A DNA stretch of 13,839 nt from JAFGJQ01 sp964586145 (GCA_964586145.1 CAZPHH010000111.1:1-13839), one strand, 5' to 3'. Positions 6,740 to 13,839 are shown, numbered from the stretch's first letter. Translations and numbers: made by a program. Notes: generated from the letters alone by a model not told the origin.

Positions 6740-7084
6740 ATGACCGAGAGCCGGGACAAATGGTGTGATCCGCAGACGCGGGCGCTGTTTCAGGCGATTC
6801 TGACGTTGCGAACCGTGGATGAGGCGGCGCGGTTCTTTCGCGATCTCATGACGGCCCACGAATTGCAGGAGATGCGCAACCGCTGGCTGGCCGTCCGCCG
6901 GCTGAGCGAGGGCGTGCCCTACAGGACCATCGAGGAGGAGACGGGCATGAGCTCGCGGACGCTGGCCCGCATCGCCCGCTGGATGCAGGAGGGGGAAGGC
7001 GGCTACCCCATGATGCTGCGACGGATGAGCCGCACGAAACGCCGGTCCCGCAAAGGAGGCCGGACGAGACGAGGACATGAGTGA
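6740..7084 (+). CDS. hisR: TrpR-superfamily regulator, YerC/YecD (HisR) type
   Basis: Protein of 114 residues. An N-terminal helical dimerisation region (LFQAILTLRTVDEAARFFRDL) leads to ELQEMRNRWLAVRRLSEG. A helix-turn-helix (VPYRTIEEETGMSSRTLARIARWM, about 59-82) and the family ending EGEGGY (84-89) follow. The last 20 residues are a strongly basic tail (SRTKRRSRKGGRTRR) that should contact DNA nonspecifically. The YerC branch of the TrpR superfamily is, to my knowledge, proposed from comparative genomics as HisR, a regulator of histidine genes in Gram-positive bacteria. Here it is the first gene of a his operon, overlaps hisG by 8 bases, and sits behind an operator array over its own promoter. 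Autoregulation together with repression of the pathway follows naturally. The effector (histidine or a pathway intermediate) is inferred. Confidence 0.85.
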   Translation: MTESRDKWCDPQTRALFQAILTLRTVDEAARFFRDLMTAHELQEMRNRWLAVRRLSEGVPYRTIEEETGMSSRTLARIARWMQEGEGGYPMMLRRMSRTKRRSRKGGRTRRGHE

Positions 7085-7943
7085 CACACCTCCTTCATTG
7101 CGGCTGGTGCTGCCCAAGGGCCGGCTCCAGGGTGCGGCCATCGAGCTGATGAACGGGATCGGCTGGTCCGTGTCCGACAACGGCGGCTATCGCCCTACCT
7201 GCGACGACAAGCGGATTGTGATCAAGCTGCTCAAGGCGGCCAACATTCCGGACCTGATCGAACTGGGGGCGCACGACGTGGGCTTCACCGGGCAGGACTG
7301 GGTGTATGAGACCGGAGCGGACGTGGCGGAGTTGGTGGACACCGGGCTGGGCCGCGTGGACATCGTGGCCGCCGCTCCGGTGGGGTGGGATCCGTTCGTC
7401 CAGGTGCGCGGCCGGCCGATCATCGTGGCCTCGGAATACCCGCGGATGGTCGAGTCGTTCATGAAGGATCGCGGCGTTCCGTATCGCTATCTGCGCACAT
7501 ACGGAGCGACGGAGGTCTTTCCGCCGGAGGACGCGGACCTGATCGTGGACAACTGCCAGACCGGGGGCACGCTGCGGGCCAACGGGCTGGAGATCGTAGG
7601 GAAGATCTACGAATCGTCCCTCCGCGCCTATGCCAACCGCAGGGCACTGGACGACCCGGTCCGCAAAGCGATCATCGATGAGATGTGCCTGCTGCTGCGG
7701 GGAGTGCTGGAGGCCCGCAAGCGCGTGCTGCTGGACCTGAACGTCCCGGCGGATAAGCTGGAGGCGGTGGTGGCCGTGCTTCCGGCGATGAAGTCGCCGA
7801 CCATCCAACCGCTGTACGGCGGCCAGGGGTACGCGGTCCGGACGGCGGTGCCGGTCAGCGACGTGAAGGATGTAATCCTGAAGGTGGCGGCGGCCGGGGC
7901 GACGGACATTCTCCAAACGAAGGTGGATAAGGTGATTGCGTGA
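7077..7943 (+). CDS. hisG: ATP phosphoribosyltransferase, long form
   Basis: Protein of 288 residues catalysing the first step of histidine synthesis: ATP plus PRPP to phosphoribosyl-ATP. The start LRLVLPKGRL, the block VGFTGQDWVYETGADVAEL and the PRPP-loop region DADLIVDNCQTGGTLRANGL are typical of HisG. The length and the C-terminal ACT-like domain (about 215-288, with PAMKSPTIQPLYGGQGYAVRTAV and ending ATDILQTKVDKVI) place it in the long, histidine-feedback-inhibited form that needs no HisZ. The start codon lies inside the end of the regulator gene (8-base overlap), so translation is coupled to the regulator. A 69-base gap follows before hisD. Confidence 0.95.
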   Translation: MSDTPPSLRLVLPKGRLQGAAIELMNGIGWSVSDNGGYRPTCDDKRIVIKLLKAANIPDLIELGAHDVGFTGQDWVYETGADVAELVDTGLGRVDIVAAAPVGWDPFVQVRGRPIIVASEYPRMVESFMKDRGVPYRYLRTYGATEVFPPEDADLIVDNCQTGGTLRANGLEIVGKIYESSLRAYANRRALDDPVRKAIIDEMCLLLRGVLEARKRVLLDLNVPADKLEAVVAVLPAMKSPTIQPLYGGQGYAVRTAVPVSDVKDVILKVAAAGATDILQTKVDKVIA

Positions 7944-8012
7944 CCGCGCCCGGCTCTTTGACGCGGGCGAATGGGGCATGGGTGGGAGCCATCCGCGAAG
8001 GAATCAGAAACC

Positions 8013-9308
8013 ATGAAGACGCGGAGACTGTGGGAGCTGTCGGCGAGCGAGCGGCGAGACCTGCTCATGCGGGCGCAGCCCGACCTGACGCGGGCAATGA
8101 AGGCCGCGGAGTTCATCGTGCGGCGGGTGCGGGGATCCGGCGATTCGGCCCTGCTGCGCTGCACCGCGGAGTTCGACGGCGTGGAGCTGACGGCCGAGCA
8201 GTTGCGGGTGGCGCCGGAAGAGTTTGACCGGGCGGTGGACGCCACGGCGCCGGAGCTGCGCCGGGCCATCGATCTGGCCATCGAGAACATCCGCCGGTTC
8301 CACGAGGGGACCATGCCGCCGCGCACCCACACGGTCGAGATGGGCGACGGACTGGTCTGCACGGAGCGGTACACGCCGGTTGAGTCGGTCTGCCTGTACG
8401 TGCCGCGGGGGCGCGGTTCGTTTTCTTCGGTGCTCTGCATGTTGGGCGTGCCGGCCAAGCTGGCGGGAGTGCCGCGGATCATCGTATGCACGCCCCCGGG
8501 TCCGAAGGGCGAAGTGGACAGCGCCACGCTGTACGCGGCCCGGGCCATCGGCCTGGGCGAAATCTATCGAGCGGGCGGGGCCCAGGCGGTCGCGGCGGTG
8601 GCGTACGGCACGGAAACCATCCCTGCGTGCGCCAAAATTGTCGGGCCGGCCAACGTCTATGCCACCGCGGCCAAGCGCCTGCTGGCCGACGAGATCGACC
8701 CCGGCCCCGGCGCCGGCCCCAGCGAGGCCATCATCCTGTGCGACGACTCCGCGAACCCGCACAACGTGGCACTGAACCTGCTGGTCGAGGCGGAGCACGG
8801 CGAGAATTCGTGCGCCCTTCTGGTGACGCATCACGAGCCGCTTGTGCAATCAGTGGCCGAGATCGTGGAGCGGGAGCTGGGTCAGCTTTCGCCGCAACGG
8901 GCCGGGTTTGCCCGCCACGTGCTCAACGCCTATGGCGGTGCGGTGCTGACCCGCAGCCTGGACGAGTCCATCGCGTTTACGAACGAGTTTGCCGTGGAGC
9001 ACCTGGCCGTCATGACACGCGATCCGCAGGCCACGTGCGACCGCATCACCAACGCGGGCGAGATTCTGATCGGGGCGTTTCCGATCATCTCGCTGGCGAA
9101 CTACGTGGTGGGCGTGAACGCCATTCTGCCGACCAGTCGGTACGCCCGGACCGAGTCGCCGGTGTCCGTGCGCGATTTCATGAAGGCGGCGTCGATTGTG
9201 GAGCTGCGCGAGCCGGCCTACCGGCGGTTTGTCGACGCGGTCGTCGCGTTCGGCGACCACGAGGGGTTCTGCGCGCATCAGCGCGCGGCGCAGCACTGGC
9301 AATCCTGA
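8013..9308 (+). CDS. hisD: Histidinol dehydrogenase family protein with altered active-site residues
   Basis: Protein of 431 residues, nearly the E. coli length. It should oxidise L-histidinol to histidine with two NAD. Family blocks present are YVPRGRGSFSSVLCMLGVPAKLAGV, RAGGAQAVAAVAYGTETIP, KIVGPANVYATAAKRLL, AGPSEAIILCDDSANP and VEHL, which carries the catalytic Glu-His pair (E329, H330). Compared with E. coli HisD as I know it, the zinc ligand Gln259 is Glu259, Asp360 is Asn363 and the active-site His367 is Ala370 (NYVVGVNAILPT instead of the usual DYxxGxNHxLPT); His262 and the C-terminal His (H422) are kept. There is also a two-residue insertion before AGPSE. The frame is intact, so this is a divergent clade rather than a pseudogene. 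Start at 8013 is supported by GAAGGAA 9 bases upstream; a longer in-frame start at 7971 lacks family sequence. Confidence 0.85.
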   Translation: MKTRRLWELSASERRDLLMRAQPDLTRAMKAAEFIVRRVRGSGDSALLRCTAEFDGVELTAEQLRVAPEEFDRAVDATAPELRRAIDLAIENIRRFHEGTMPPRTHTVEMGDGLVCTERYTPVESVCLYVPRGRGSFSSVLCMLGVPAKLAGVPRIIVCTPPGPKGEVDSATLYAARAIGLGEIYRAGGAQAVAAVAYGTETIPACAKIVGPANVYATAAKRLLADEIDPGPGAGPSEAIILCDDSANPHNVALNLLVEAEHGENSCALLVTHHEPLVQSVAEIVERELGQLSPQRAGFARHVLNAYGGAVLTRSLDESIAFTNEFAVEHLAVMTRDPQATCDRITNAGEILIGAFPIISLANYVVGVNAILPTSRYARTESPVSVRDFMKAASIVELREPAYRRFVDAVVAFGDHEGFCAHQRAAQHWQS

Positions 9309-9388
9309 AGGCCACAGTCCGGTTGCAGGGCCGCTCTCACAGGCCGACCTCCGGAATAGATTCGCAGGAGCTTAAGGGAATCACCGCG

Positions 9389-10072
9389 ATGAGCGCTAAC
9401 GAACCGTTTCCACCGTTCCGTGTGAGCCGGCAGACCGCAGAAACCCGCCTGACCCTCGGCGTGAGGCCGGGCTGGTCCGGTCCGGCCCTGCTGGCCGTCC
9501 CCAATCGCATCCTCTCGCACCTTCTGGATCACTGGTGCAAAGGCGCCGGCGTGTCACTGACCCTGGAGGACAGCGACTGGTCCGGCTCGTGGCAATTCGA
9601 CCACGTGTGGTGTGAAGACCTCGGGCAGCTCGTCGGCCGGTCGGCGGCAGCCATCCACGACCATCGGCAGCAGACCGCGGGCCTGGCGGGCCGGGCCAGC
9701 CGGCGAAGCTGCATGGATGACGCAGAGTCCGTGGTCAGCGTGTCGTTTGAAGGCCGAGGCGCCGTGCGCTGGGCGGTGCCGGCGGCGGCAGACATCGACG
9801 GCTGGGTGGACGCCTGGTATGAGCCGGGTTCCTCGCATGCGTTGGCCGCGTACGGCACGAACCTGCGGCAGTTCATCGACGGGTTTGCGTTCGGCGGGGC
9901 GGCCACCGTGTCCATCGAAGTGATTCGCGCGGGGAACCTGCACCATCTGTACGAAACGATCTTCCGCAACCTGGGCGATTGCGTGGGCGCCGCGCTGGGC
10001 ACGGCCGAGCTGCGCCCGGGTCAGACCAGCGGGCTGGCGGCCGTTGCGCGATACGTCGTGGAGGGGCTCTGA
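9389..10072 (+). CDS. hisB: Divergent imidazoleglycerol-phosphate dehydratase
   Basis: Protein of 227 residues in the hisB position. Dehydratase landmarks are recognisable but worn: RQTAETRLTL (14-23, normally RxTxET), LLDHW (45-49, normally FLDHML), DHVWCEDLG (71-79, normally DxHHTVEDxG), CMDDAESVVSVSFEGRG (normally MDEAL...DSGR) and GNLHHLYETIF (182-192, the second HHxxE, intact). The enzyme normally holds two manganese ions with paired HHxxE motifs and would convert imidazole glycerol phosphate to imidazole acetol phosphate. Here the second His of the first pair is Val73 and the His normally following FLDHML is not found. Activity may therefore be altered. Unlike E. coli HisB, no phosphatase domain is fused; a separate HAD gene follows with a 1-base overlap (TGATG). 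AAGGGA at 9374-9379 supports the start. Confidence 0.75.
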   Translation: MSANEPFPPFRVSRQTAETRLTLGVRPGWSGPALLAVPNRILSHLLDHWCKGAGVSLTLEDSDWSGSWQFDHVWCEDLGQLVGRSAAAIHDHRQQTAGLAGRASRRSCMDDAESVVSVSFEGRGAVRWAVPAAADIDGWVDAWYEPGSSHALAAYGTNLRQFIDGFAFGGAATVSIEVIRAGNLHHLYETIFRNLGDCVGAALGTAELRPGQTSGLAAVARYVVEGL

Positions 10073-11061
10073 TGGCCTTGCGCGTCGTGCTGGATGCGGA
10101 CGGGGTGTTCCTGTGCGAGCGGCCGTACTGGCGTACGGCGCTGGCGACGGCCCTGGCGGTGCTCGGCGTGGACGGGCTGCCGCGTGAGACGTTCCGGGCG
10201 CTGGACCGAGAGCTGTTCGACGTACGCTCGGCGCAACAGCACGTGAAGGCGATCGGCATCAACTCGAACTGGTACCTGTCCGGGGCCCTGGTGGGCTGCG
10301 CGCGAGAGGAGTTGGTCCGGCGGGATCTTTCAGAATCATTGTCGCGAGGTGACGTGAATGCCGCCGCGGATTGCTGGTCGGCAGCCCTGGCGGCGTACGC
10401 GGAATCGCTCGTGCATCGGTCCGACGGCAGCGGCTCGCCGGTGGACTGGCTGGATCAGCAGACGTGGTTCGGGCCGGTCATTCCGCGGTTCCAGGATATC
10501 TTCCACGAGCGCGACCGCCGATTCGACATTACGCCCCGGCACCAGGTGCTGGGAGACGTACAGGCCAAGCGCGAGACGTTCTCGCGCCTTCTCCGGAGCG
10601 GGGTCCGCGTCTGTATCTGCACGGGGCGCGGGCAGAATGAAGTGCGGGAGCCGATCCGGCAATTCGAACTGACGGATGAGAGCCACATCGACACGCTGGT
10701 GACGCACGACGAGGTGGCAGCCGCGGAGCAGGCCACCGGCCAGGCCGCCCTGTCCAAGCCGCACTGGTTCCCGCTGGCGGCGGCGGTGGTGGGGTTCGAG
10801 CCGGCCCTGGAGGCGCTGAAAAACGGCGGCAGCCTCCGCGCCCCGGACGGCGAGCGAGCGGTTTTCGCCGGCGACGGGATGGCGGATTTCCGATCGACCG
10901 CGAACGCCCGGTCTCGCGGGCTGGACGTGGATTTTGTGCTGGTGACGTCTGCGGCCCTGTCGAAAGACCGTGTGGACGAGATCCGCGCCGCCGAATTCAC
11001 GATCGGGGTCATCCCGCAGTTCGAGGCATTGCCGGACCTGTTTGCCGAGACAGTGCGATGA
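10072..11061 (+). CDS. HAD-superfamily hydrolase, candidate histidinol-phosphate phosphatase
   Basis: Protein of 329 residues with all four HAD motifs: VVLDADGV (nucleophile D8, acid/base D10), CICTGRG (T184), LSKPHW (K229) and FAGDGMADF (D268, D272). A large helical cap of about 140 residues sits between motifs I and II, so it acts on a small soluble substrate in the cytoplasm. It overlaps the hisB-like gene by 1 base and hisH by 4. In E. coli the histidinol-phosphate phosphatase is a HAD domain fused to HisB, so an adjacent HAD gene here plausibly performs that step; no PHP-type or inositol-monophosphatase-type HisN is seen in the window. It is not closely similar to the short E. coli HAD domain, so the substrate is inferred from context only. 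A phosphoglycolate-phosphatase-like function is the alternative. Confidence 0.75.
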   Translation: MALRVVLDADGVFLCERPYWRTALATALAVLGVDGLPRETFRALDRELFDVRSAQQHVKAIGINSNWYLSGALVGCAREELVRRDLSESLSRGDVNAAADCWSAALAAYAESLVHRSDGSGSPVDWLDQQTWFGPVIPRFQDIFHERDRRFDITPRHQVLGDVQAKRETFSRLLRSGVRVCICTGRGQNEVREPIRQFELTDESHIDTLVTHDEVAAAEQATGQAALSKPHWFPLAAAVVGFEPALEALKNGGSLRAPDGERAVFAGDGMADFRSTANARSRGLDVDFVLVTSAALSKDRVDEIRAAEFTIGVIPQFEALPDLFAETVR

Positions 11062-11660
11062 GCCTGGCCCTGATCGATTACGGCGCCGGCAACCTGCGCA
11101 GCGTGGCCAACGCGTTGCGATACCTGGATTGCAGCTTCGACTTGTGTGACAGCGGCCCGACACTGAAGGGGGCGACAAGGATCATCCTTCCCGGCGTGGG
11201 GCACTTCGGCGCGGCCATGCAGGAGTTGAACCGCCGAGGACTGGTCGGGCCACTCGTGGAGCGGGTTCGGGCCGGCGTGCCGCTGCTGGGCATCTGCCTG
11301 GGGCTGCAACTGCTTTTCGAGTCGTCCGAAGAGGCGCCGGGCGTGCCGGGGCTGGGGCTGCTGGCCGGCGGCGTGCGCCGGATGCAGACAAAGGTTGTGC
11401 CGCATATGGGCTGGAACCGGCTCGTGTTTCAGCGGGCGCACGCAATCACTCGCGGGTTGCCCGACACGGTGCACTGCTACTTCGCCAACAGCTTTGCGGC
11501 GGCGCCGGCGGATGCGGGCGTGACGGTGGCCGAGGTGCAGCAGGATGAGGATGTATTCCCCGCCGTTGTGGCGGACGGCTCGCTGGCGGCCACGCAGTTT
11601 CACCCGGAAAAGAGCGGCCCGGTGGGCCTGATCATGCTGCGGAACTTTGTGCAATGCTGA
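11058..11660 (+). CDS. hisH: Imidazole glycerol phosphate synthase, glutamine amidotransferase subunit
   Basis: Protein of 200 residues, the standard length. It hydrolyses glutamine and channels ammonia to HisF. It begins LALIDYGAGNLRSV, carries the oxyanion region LPGVGHFG, the nucleophile elbow GICLGLQLL (C80) and the His-Glu pair in QFHPEKS (H182, E184), so the catalytic triad is complete. The usual YFVHSY segment reads YFANSF, a small departure from the norm. It overlaps the HAD gene by 4 bases (ATGA) and hisF by 7, which fits stoichiometric expression of the HisH-HisF pair. Confidence 0.95.
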   Translation: MSLALIDYGAGNLRSVANALRYLDCSFDLCDSGPTLKGATRIILPGVGHFGAAMQELNRRGLVGPLVERVRAGVPLLGICLGLQLLFESSEEAPGVPGLGLLAGGVRRMQTKVVPHMGWNRLVFQRAHAITRGLPDTVHCYFANSFAAAPADAGVTVAEVQQDEDVFPAVVADGSLAATQFHPEKSGPVGLIMLRNFVQC

Positions 11661-12412
11661 CGCGTCGGATCATCCCGTGCCTGGACGTGAAGGACGGCAA
11701 CGTCGTCAAGGGCGTGCAGTTCCAGAACCTGCGCCCCATGGGCGATCCGCTGGACATGGCCCGCCGGCACGTGGAGGGAGGGGCGGACGAGCTGTGCTTC
11801 CTGGACGTGACCGCGTCGATCGAGGCCCGGCCGCTGCTGATCGACCTCATCGGCCGCCTGTCGGAGGTCGTGTTCGTGCCGTTCACCATCGGGGGCGGCA
11901 TTCGATCCGTCGCGGACGCGCGAGAGATTCTTCGAGCCGGGGCGGACAAGGTCGGCGTGAACACGGCCGCGGTGCAGCGGCCCGAGTTGCTTCGTGAGTT
12001 GTCCGAGGAGTTCGGAGCGCAATGCGTGGTGCTCTCGATTGATACGTGCAGCCGCGGCGAAACGTGGTACGTGACGACGCACGGCGGGCGGACGCTGACC
12101 GACCGACCGGCCCTGGACTGGGCGCGGCAGGCGGTTGACCTGGGTGCGGGTGAGATTCTGCTGAACGCCATCGACACCGACGGGCAGCGCGAGGGCTTTT
12201 CCATCGGCATCACGGATGCGGTGTGCCGGGCGGTGACGGTGCCGGTGATCGCGTCCGGCGGGGCCGGCGGGGCGGAGGATTTCGTAAAAGTGTTCCAGAA
12301 GACCGGCTGCTCCGCGGCGCTGGCCGCCTCGATCTTTCATGACGGCTCGTGGACGTCGAACCGGCTGAAGGAAGTGCTTGGCGAGCGCGGGATTGAAGTG
12401 AGATTGGGATGA
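11654..12412 (+). CDS. hisF: Imidazole glycerol phosphate synthase, cyclase subunit
   Basis: Protein of 252 residues forming a (beta/alpha)8 barrel. It uses ammonia from HisH to convert PRFAR into imidazole glycerol phosphate and AICAR. The start RRIIPCLDVKDG gives catalytic D11, SIDT gives D130, and ADELCFLDVTAS, TIGGGIRSV, GADKVGVNTAAV, DTDGQREGF and VIASGGAGGAEDF follow as in canonical HisF. No key residue is missing, in contrast to the HisB and HisA proteins of the same operon. Its stop overlaps the next start (ATGA). Confidence 0.95.
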   Translation: MLTRRIIPCLDVKDGNVVKGVQFQNLRPMGDPLDMARRHVEGGADELCFLDVTASIEARPLLIDLIGRLSEVVFVPFTIGGGIRSVADAREILRAGADKVGVNTAAVQRPELLRELSEEFGAQCVVLSIDTCSRGETWYVTTHGGRTLTDRPALDWARQAVDLGAGEILLNAIDTDGQREGFSIGITDAVCRAVTVPVIASGGAGGAEDFVKVFQKTGCSAALAASIFHDGSWTSNRLKEVLGERGIEVRLG

Positions 12413-13650
12413 TCATTCCGAGTATCGACATCTCCGGCGGGCGGGCGGTGCAGCTCCGGCAGGGGCGCGATCATCTGCTCACCTCGCCGCGCGAGCCGGC
12501 GGACCTGGCGGCGGAGTTCGCCCGCTTTGGCCCGGTGGCTGTCGTGGATCTGGACGCGGCCCGCGGCCTGGGCGACAACCGCGACGTGGTGGCCGCCTGC
12601 TGCCGGGTTGCGCCGTGCCGGGTGGGCGGCGGCATTCGCACGGCCGAGCAGGTCCGCGACTGGATCAAGGCCGGTGCGGAGCAGGTGGTTCTCGGCACCG
12701 CGGCAAAGCCGGAGTTTCTGAAGCAGTTCCCGCCGCAGTGGCTGATCGTGGCGGTCGATGCGCGCGGGCAGGAAGTGGTCGACCATGGCTGGACGCAGGG
12801 AACGGGGCGGTCCGTGCAGGATGTGGTACGCGAGACGTCGCCATTCTGCGGGGGTTTTCTGTTCACCCAGGTGCAGGTGGAAGGCTGCCTGGCCGGCCCG
12901 GATGTGGAGACGGCCCGGCGTCTGCGAGAGGTGACGGACCGGCCCATCACCGTGGCCGGCGGCATCCGCAACGCGGACGACATCCACGCCCTGGAAGAGC
13001 TGGGGATGAACTCGCAGATCGGCCGGGCCATTTACGAGGGCTCGCTGGACCTGGTCGACGCCTTCGTGGCCCAGGTGCGATTTGCCGCCGACGGGCTGGT
13101 GCCGACCGTCGTGCAGAGTGCGGCCACGCGCGACGTGCTGATGCTGGCCTACAGCAACGCCGAATCCCTGCGGGCGGCGTTGCGCGAGGGACGCGGCTGG
13201 TACTACTCGCGCTCGCGCCGGCAGCTCTGGCGGAAGGGCGACACCTCCGGCCACTCGCAGAAGCTGCTGCGGGCCCGGTGGGACTGCGACCGCGACACGC
13301 TGTTGTTTGTGGTCGAGCAGACGGGGCCGGCCTGTCATACGAATGCGGACACGTGCTTCGGCCCGGCTTGGTGCGACGTGCTGCGGTCGTTGGCCGACAC
13401 GCTGGAGGCCCGGCGGGCGGACATGGCCGGCGGGCCGCCGCGGACGTACACGCAGAAGCTGCTGGCCGACCCGGACCGGCTGGCCGGCAAGCTGCGGGAG
13501 GAGATCGAGGAGGTCATCGTGGCCCCCACCCGCGAGAACCTGATCTGGGAGTGCGGCGACGTGCTGTACCACCTGCTGGTCAAGATGACGGCCGCCGGCG
13601 TGTCGGTGGACGAGGTGCTGCACGAGCTTCGCAGCCGGTTCCGGCCGTAA
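12409..13650 (+). CDS. hisA-hisIE: HisA-HisI-HisE trifunctional fusion
   Basis: One uninterrupted frame of 413 residues with three enzymes. Residues 1-225 are a HisA-like barrel (ProFAR isomerase): D7 in IPSIDISGG, VGGGIR at 72-77, VAVDARG, and VAGGIRNADDIHALEELG. The usual catalytic DG of the TDxxRDGT segment reads EG (E158). Residues 228-318 are PR-AMP cyclohydrolase HisI: DVLMLAY, YYSRSRRQLWRKGDTSG, metal-binding DCDRD (292-296) and zinc cysteines C293, C309 and C316. Residues 345-411 are PR-ATP pyrophosphatase HisE: KLREEIEEVI with its acidic cluster (E364-E368), then ECGDVLYHLL (E381, D384). The protein thus holds pathway steps 2, 3 and 4. HisIE fusions are common; the added HisA is unusual. 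It is the last gene of the operon. Confidence 0.92.
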   Translation: MIIPSIDISGGRAVQLRQGRDHLLTSPREPADLAAEFARFGPVAVVDLDAARGLGDNRDVVAACCRVAPCRVGGGIRTAEQVRDWIKAGAEQVVLGTAAKPEFLKQFPPQWLIVAVDARGQEVVDHGWTQGTGRSVQDVVRETSPFCGGFLFTQVQVEGCLAGPDVETARRLREVTDRPITVAGGIRNADDIHALEELGMNSQIGRAIYEGSLDLVDAFVAQVRFAADGLVPTVVQSAATRDVLMLAYSNAESLRAALREGRGWYYSRSRRQLWRKGDTSGHSQKLLRARWDCDRDTLLFVVEQTGPACHTNADTCFGPAWCDVLRSLADTLEARRADMAGGPPRTYTQKLLADPDRLAGKLREEIEEVIVAPTRENLIWECGDVLYHLLVKMTAAGVSVDEVLHELRSRFRP

Positions 13651-13692
13651 CCCCCAGGCGGGGGCGAGGGTTGCGAACCGCCGCCCGCCCCC
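13651..13692 (+). terminator. Possible GC hairpin ending the his operon
   Basis: Directly after the stop codon, CCCCC (13651-13655) can pair with GGGGG (13660-13664). Alternatively GGGGGC (13660-13665) can pair with GCCCCC (13687-13692). Only TT follows, so this is not a classical intrinsic terminator; it may act with Rho or as a 3'-end stabiliser. Confidence 0.3.
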
Positions 13693-13720
13693 TTGCAACG
13701 CCCGGCCACCGGTGTAGAAT
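13693..13720 (+). promoter_or_regulatory. Promoter for tRNA-Ala
   Basis: TTGCAA (13693-13698) and TAGAAT (13715-13720, 5/6 to -10) are separated by 16 bases, about 65 bases before the tRNA. The AT-rich -10 stands out in a very GC-rich gap, and a stable RNA gene follows, which supports it. Confidence 0.5.
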
Positions 13721-13785
13721 CCGTTGTTCGCGGTCGGGTCCGCGGGCCGGCCAACCGGCCTTCCGCCCGCCGCGACGACACCCAC

Positions 13786-13839
<54 letters not shown>

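Noticed and set aside
5615..7180. Minus-strand frame of 521 codons opposite dat, the operator region and the regulator gene
   Set aside because: It runs through three separate recognised elements on the other strand and shows no domain; an artefact of codon composition.
8013..10072. hisD and hisB-like genes as pseudogenes because key residues are changed
   Set aside because: Both frames are full length and uninterrupted, with ribosome-binding sites, most family blocks kept and tight gene packing, which argues for selection.

Overview
The window reads as a stretch of bacterial chromosome, high in GC by eye. The gene mix (TPR lipoprotein, DUF1844 protein, rhomboid protease with a TPR tail, BshC-like protein, TrpR-family regulator in front of a compact histidine operon) suggests a Planctomycetota-type organism, possibly Phycisphaerae. 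That assignment is an inference from gene content, not from a marker gene.

Layout. On the minus strand, 169-1200 is a TPR lipoprotein. It diverges from a plus-strand run: a family 2 glycosyltransferase (1475-2221) overlapping a BshC-like protein (2215-3765), a DUF1844 protein (3858-4283) and a rhomboid-type membrane protease (4321-5508). A structured gap leads to a D-amino-acid-transaminase-like class IV aminotransferase (5669-6541). A clear control region (6675-6733) follows, then a tightly packed histidine operon (6740-13650): TrpR-family regulator (YerC/HisR type), hisG, hisD, a hisB-like gene, a HAD phosphatase, hisH, hisF and a hisA-hisI-hisE triple fusion. The window ends inside a tRNA-Ala(GGC) gene with its own promoter.

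How the genes work together. HisG condenses ATP with PRPP. The HisE and HisI domains of the fused protein hydrolyse and open the ring, and its HisA domain isomerises the product. HisF/HisH make imidazole glycerol phosphate, and the HisB-like protein would dehydrate it. An aminotransferase (no hisC is present) and a phosphatase (the HAD protein is the candidate) would give histidinol, which HisD oxidises. The first gene encodes the likely repressor of the operon. Just upstream of it lie four half-sites (CTGTA/TACAG) at an exact 11-bp period over the promoter, and a weaker copy of the same dyad lies just before the class IV aminotransferase.

Most unusual points: (1) the phased operator array and its echo before the aminotransferase; (2) the HisB-like, HisD and HisA proteins each lack a canonical metal-ligand or catalytic residue while HisF, HisI and HisE look canonical; (3) the HisA-HisI-HisE fusion; (4) a HAD enzyme in the slot where a histidinol-phosphate phosphatase would fit.
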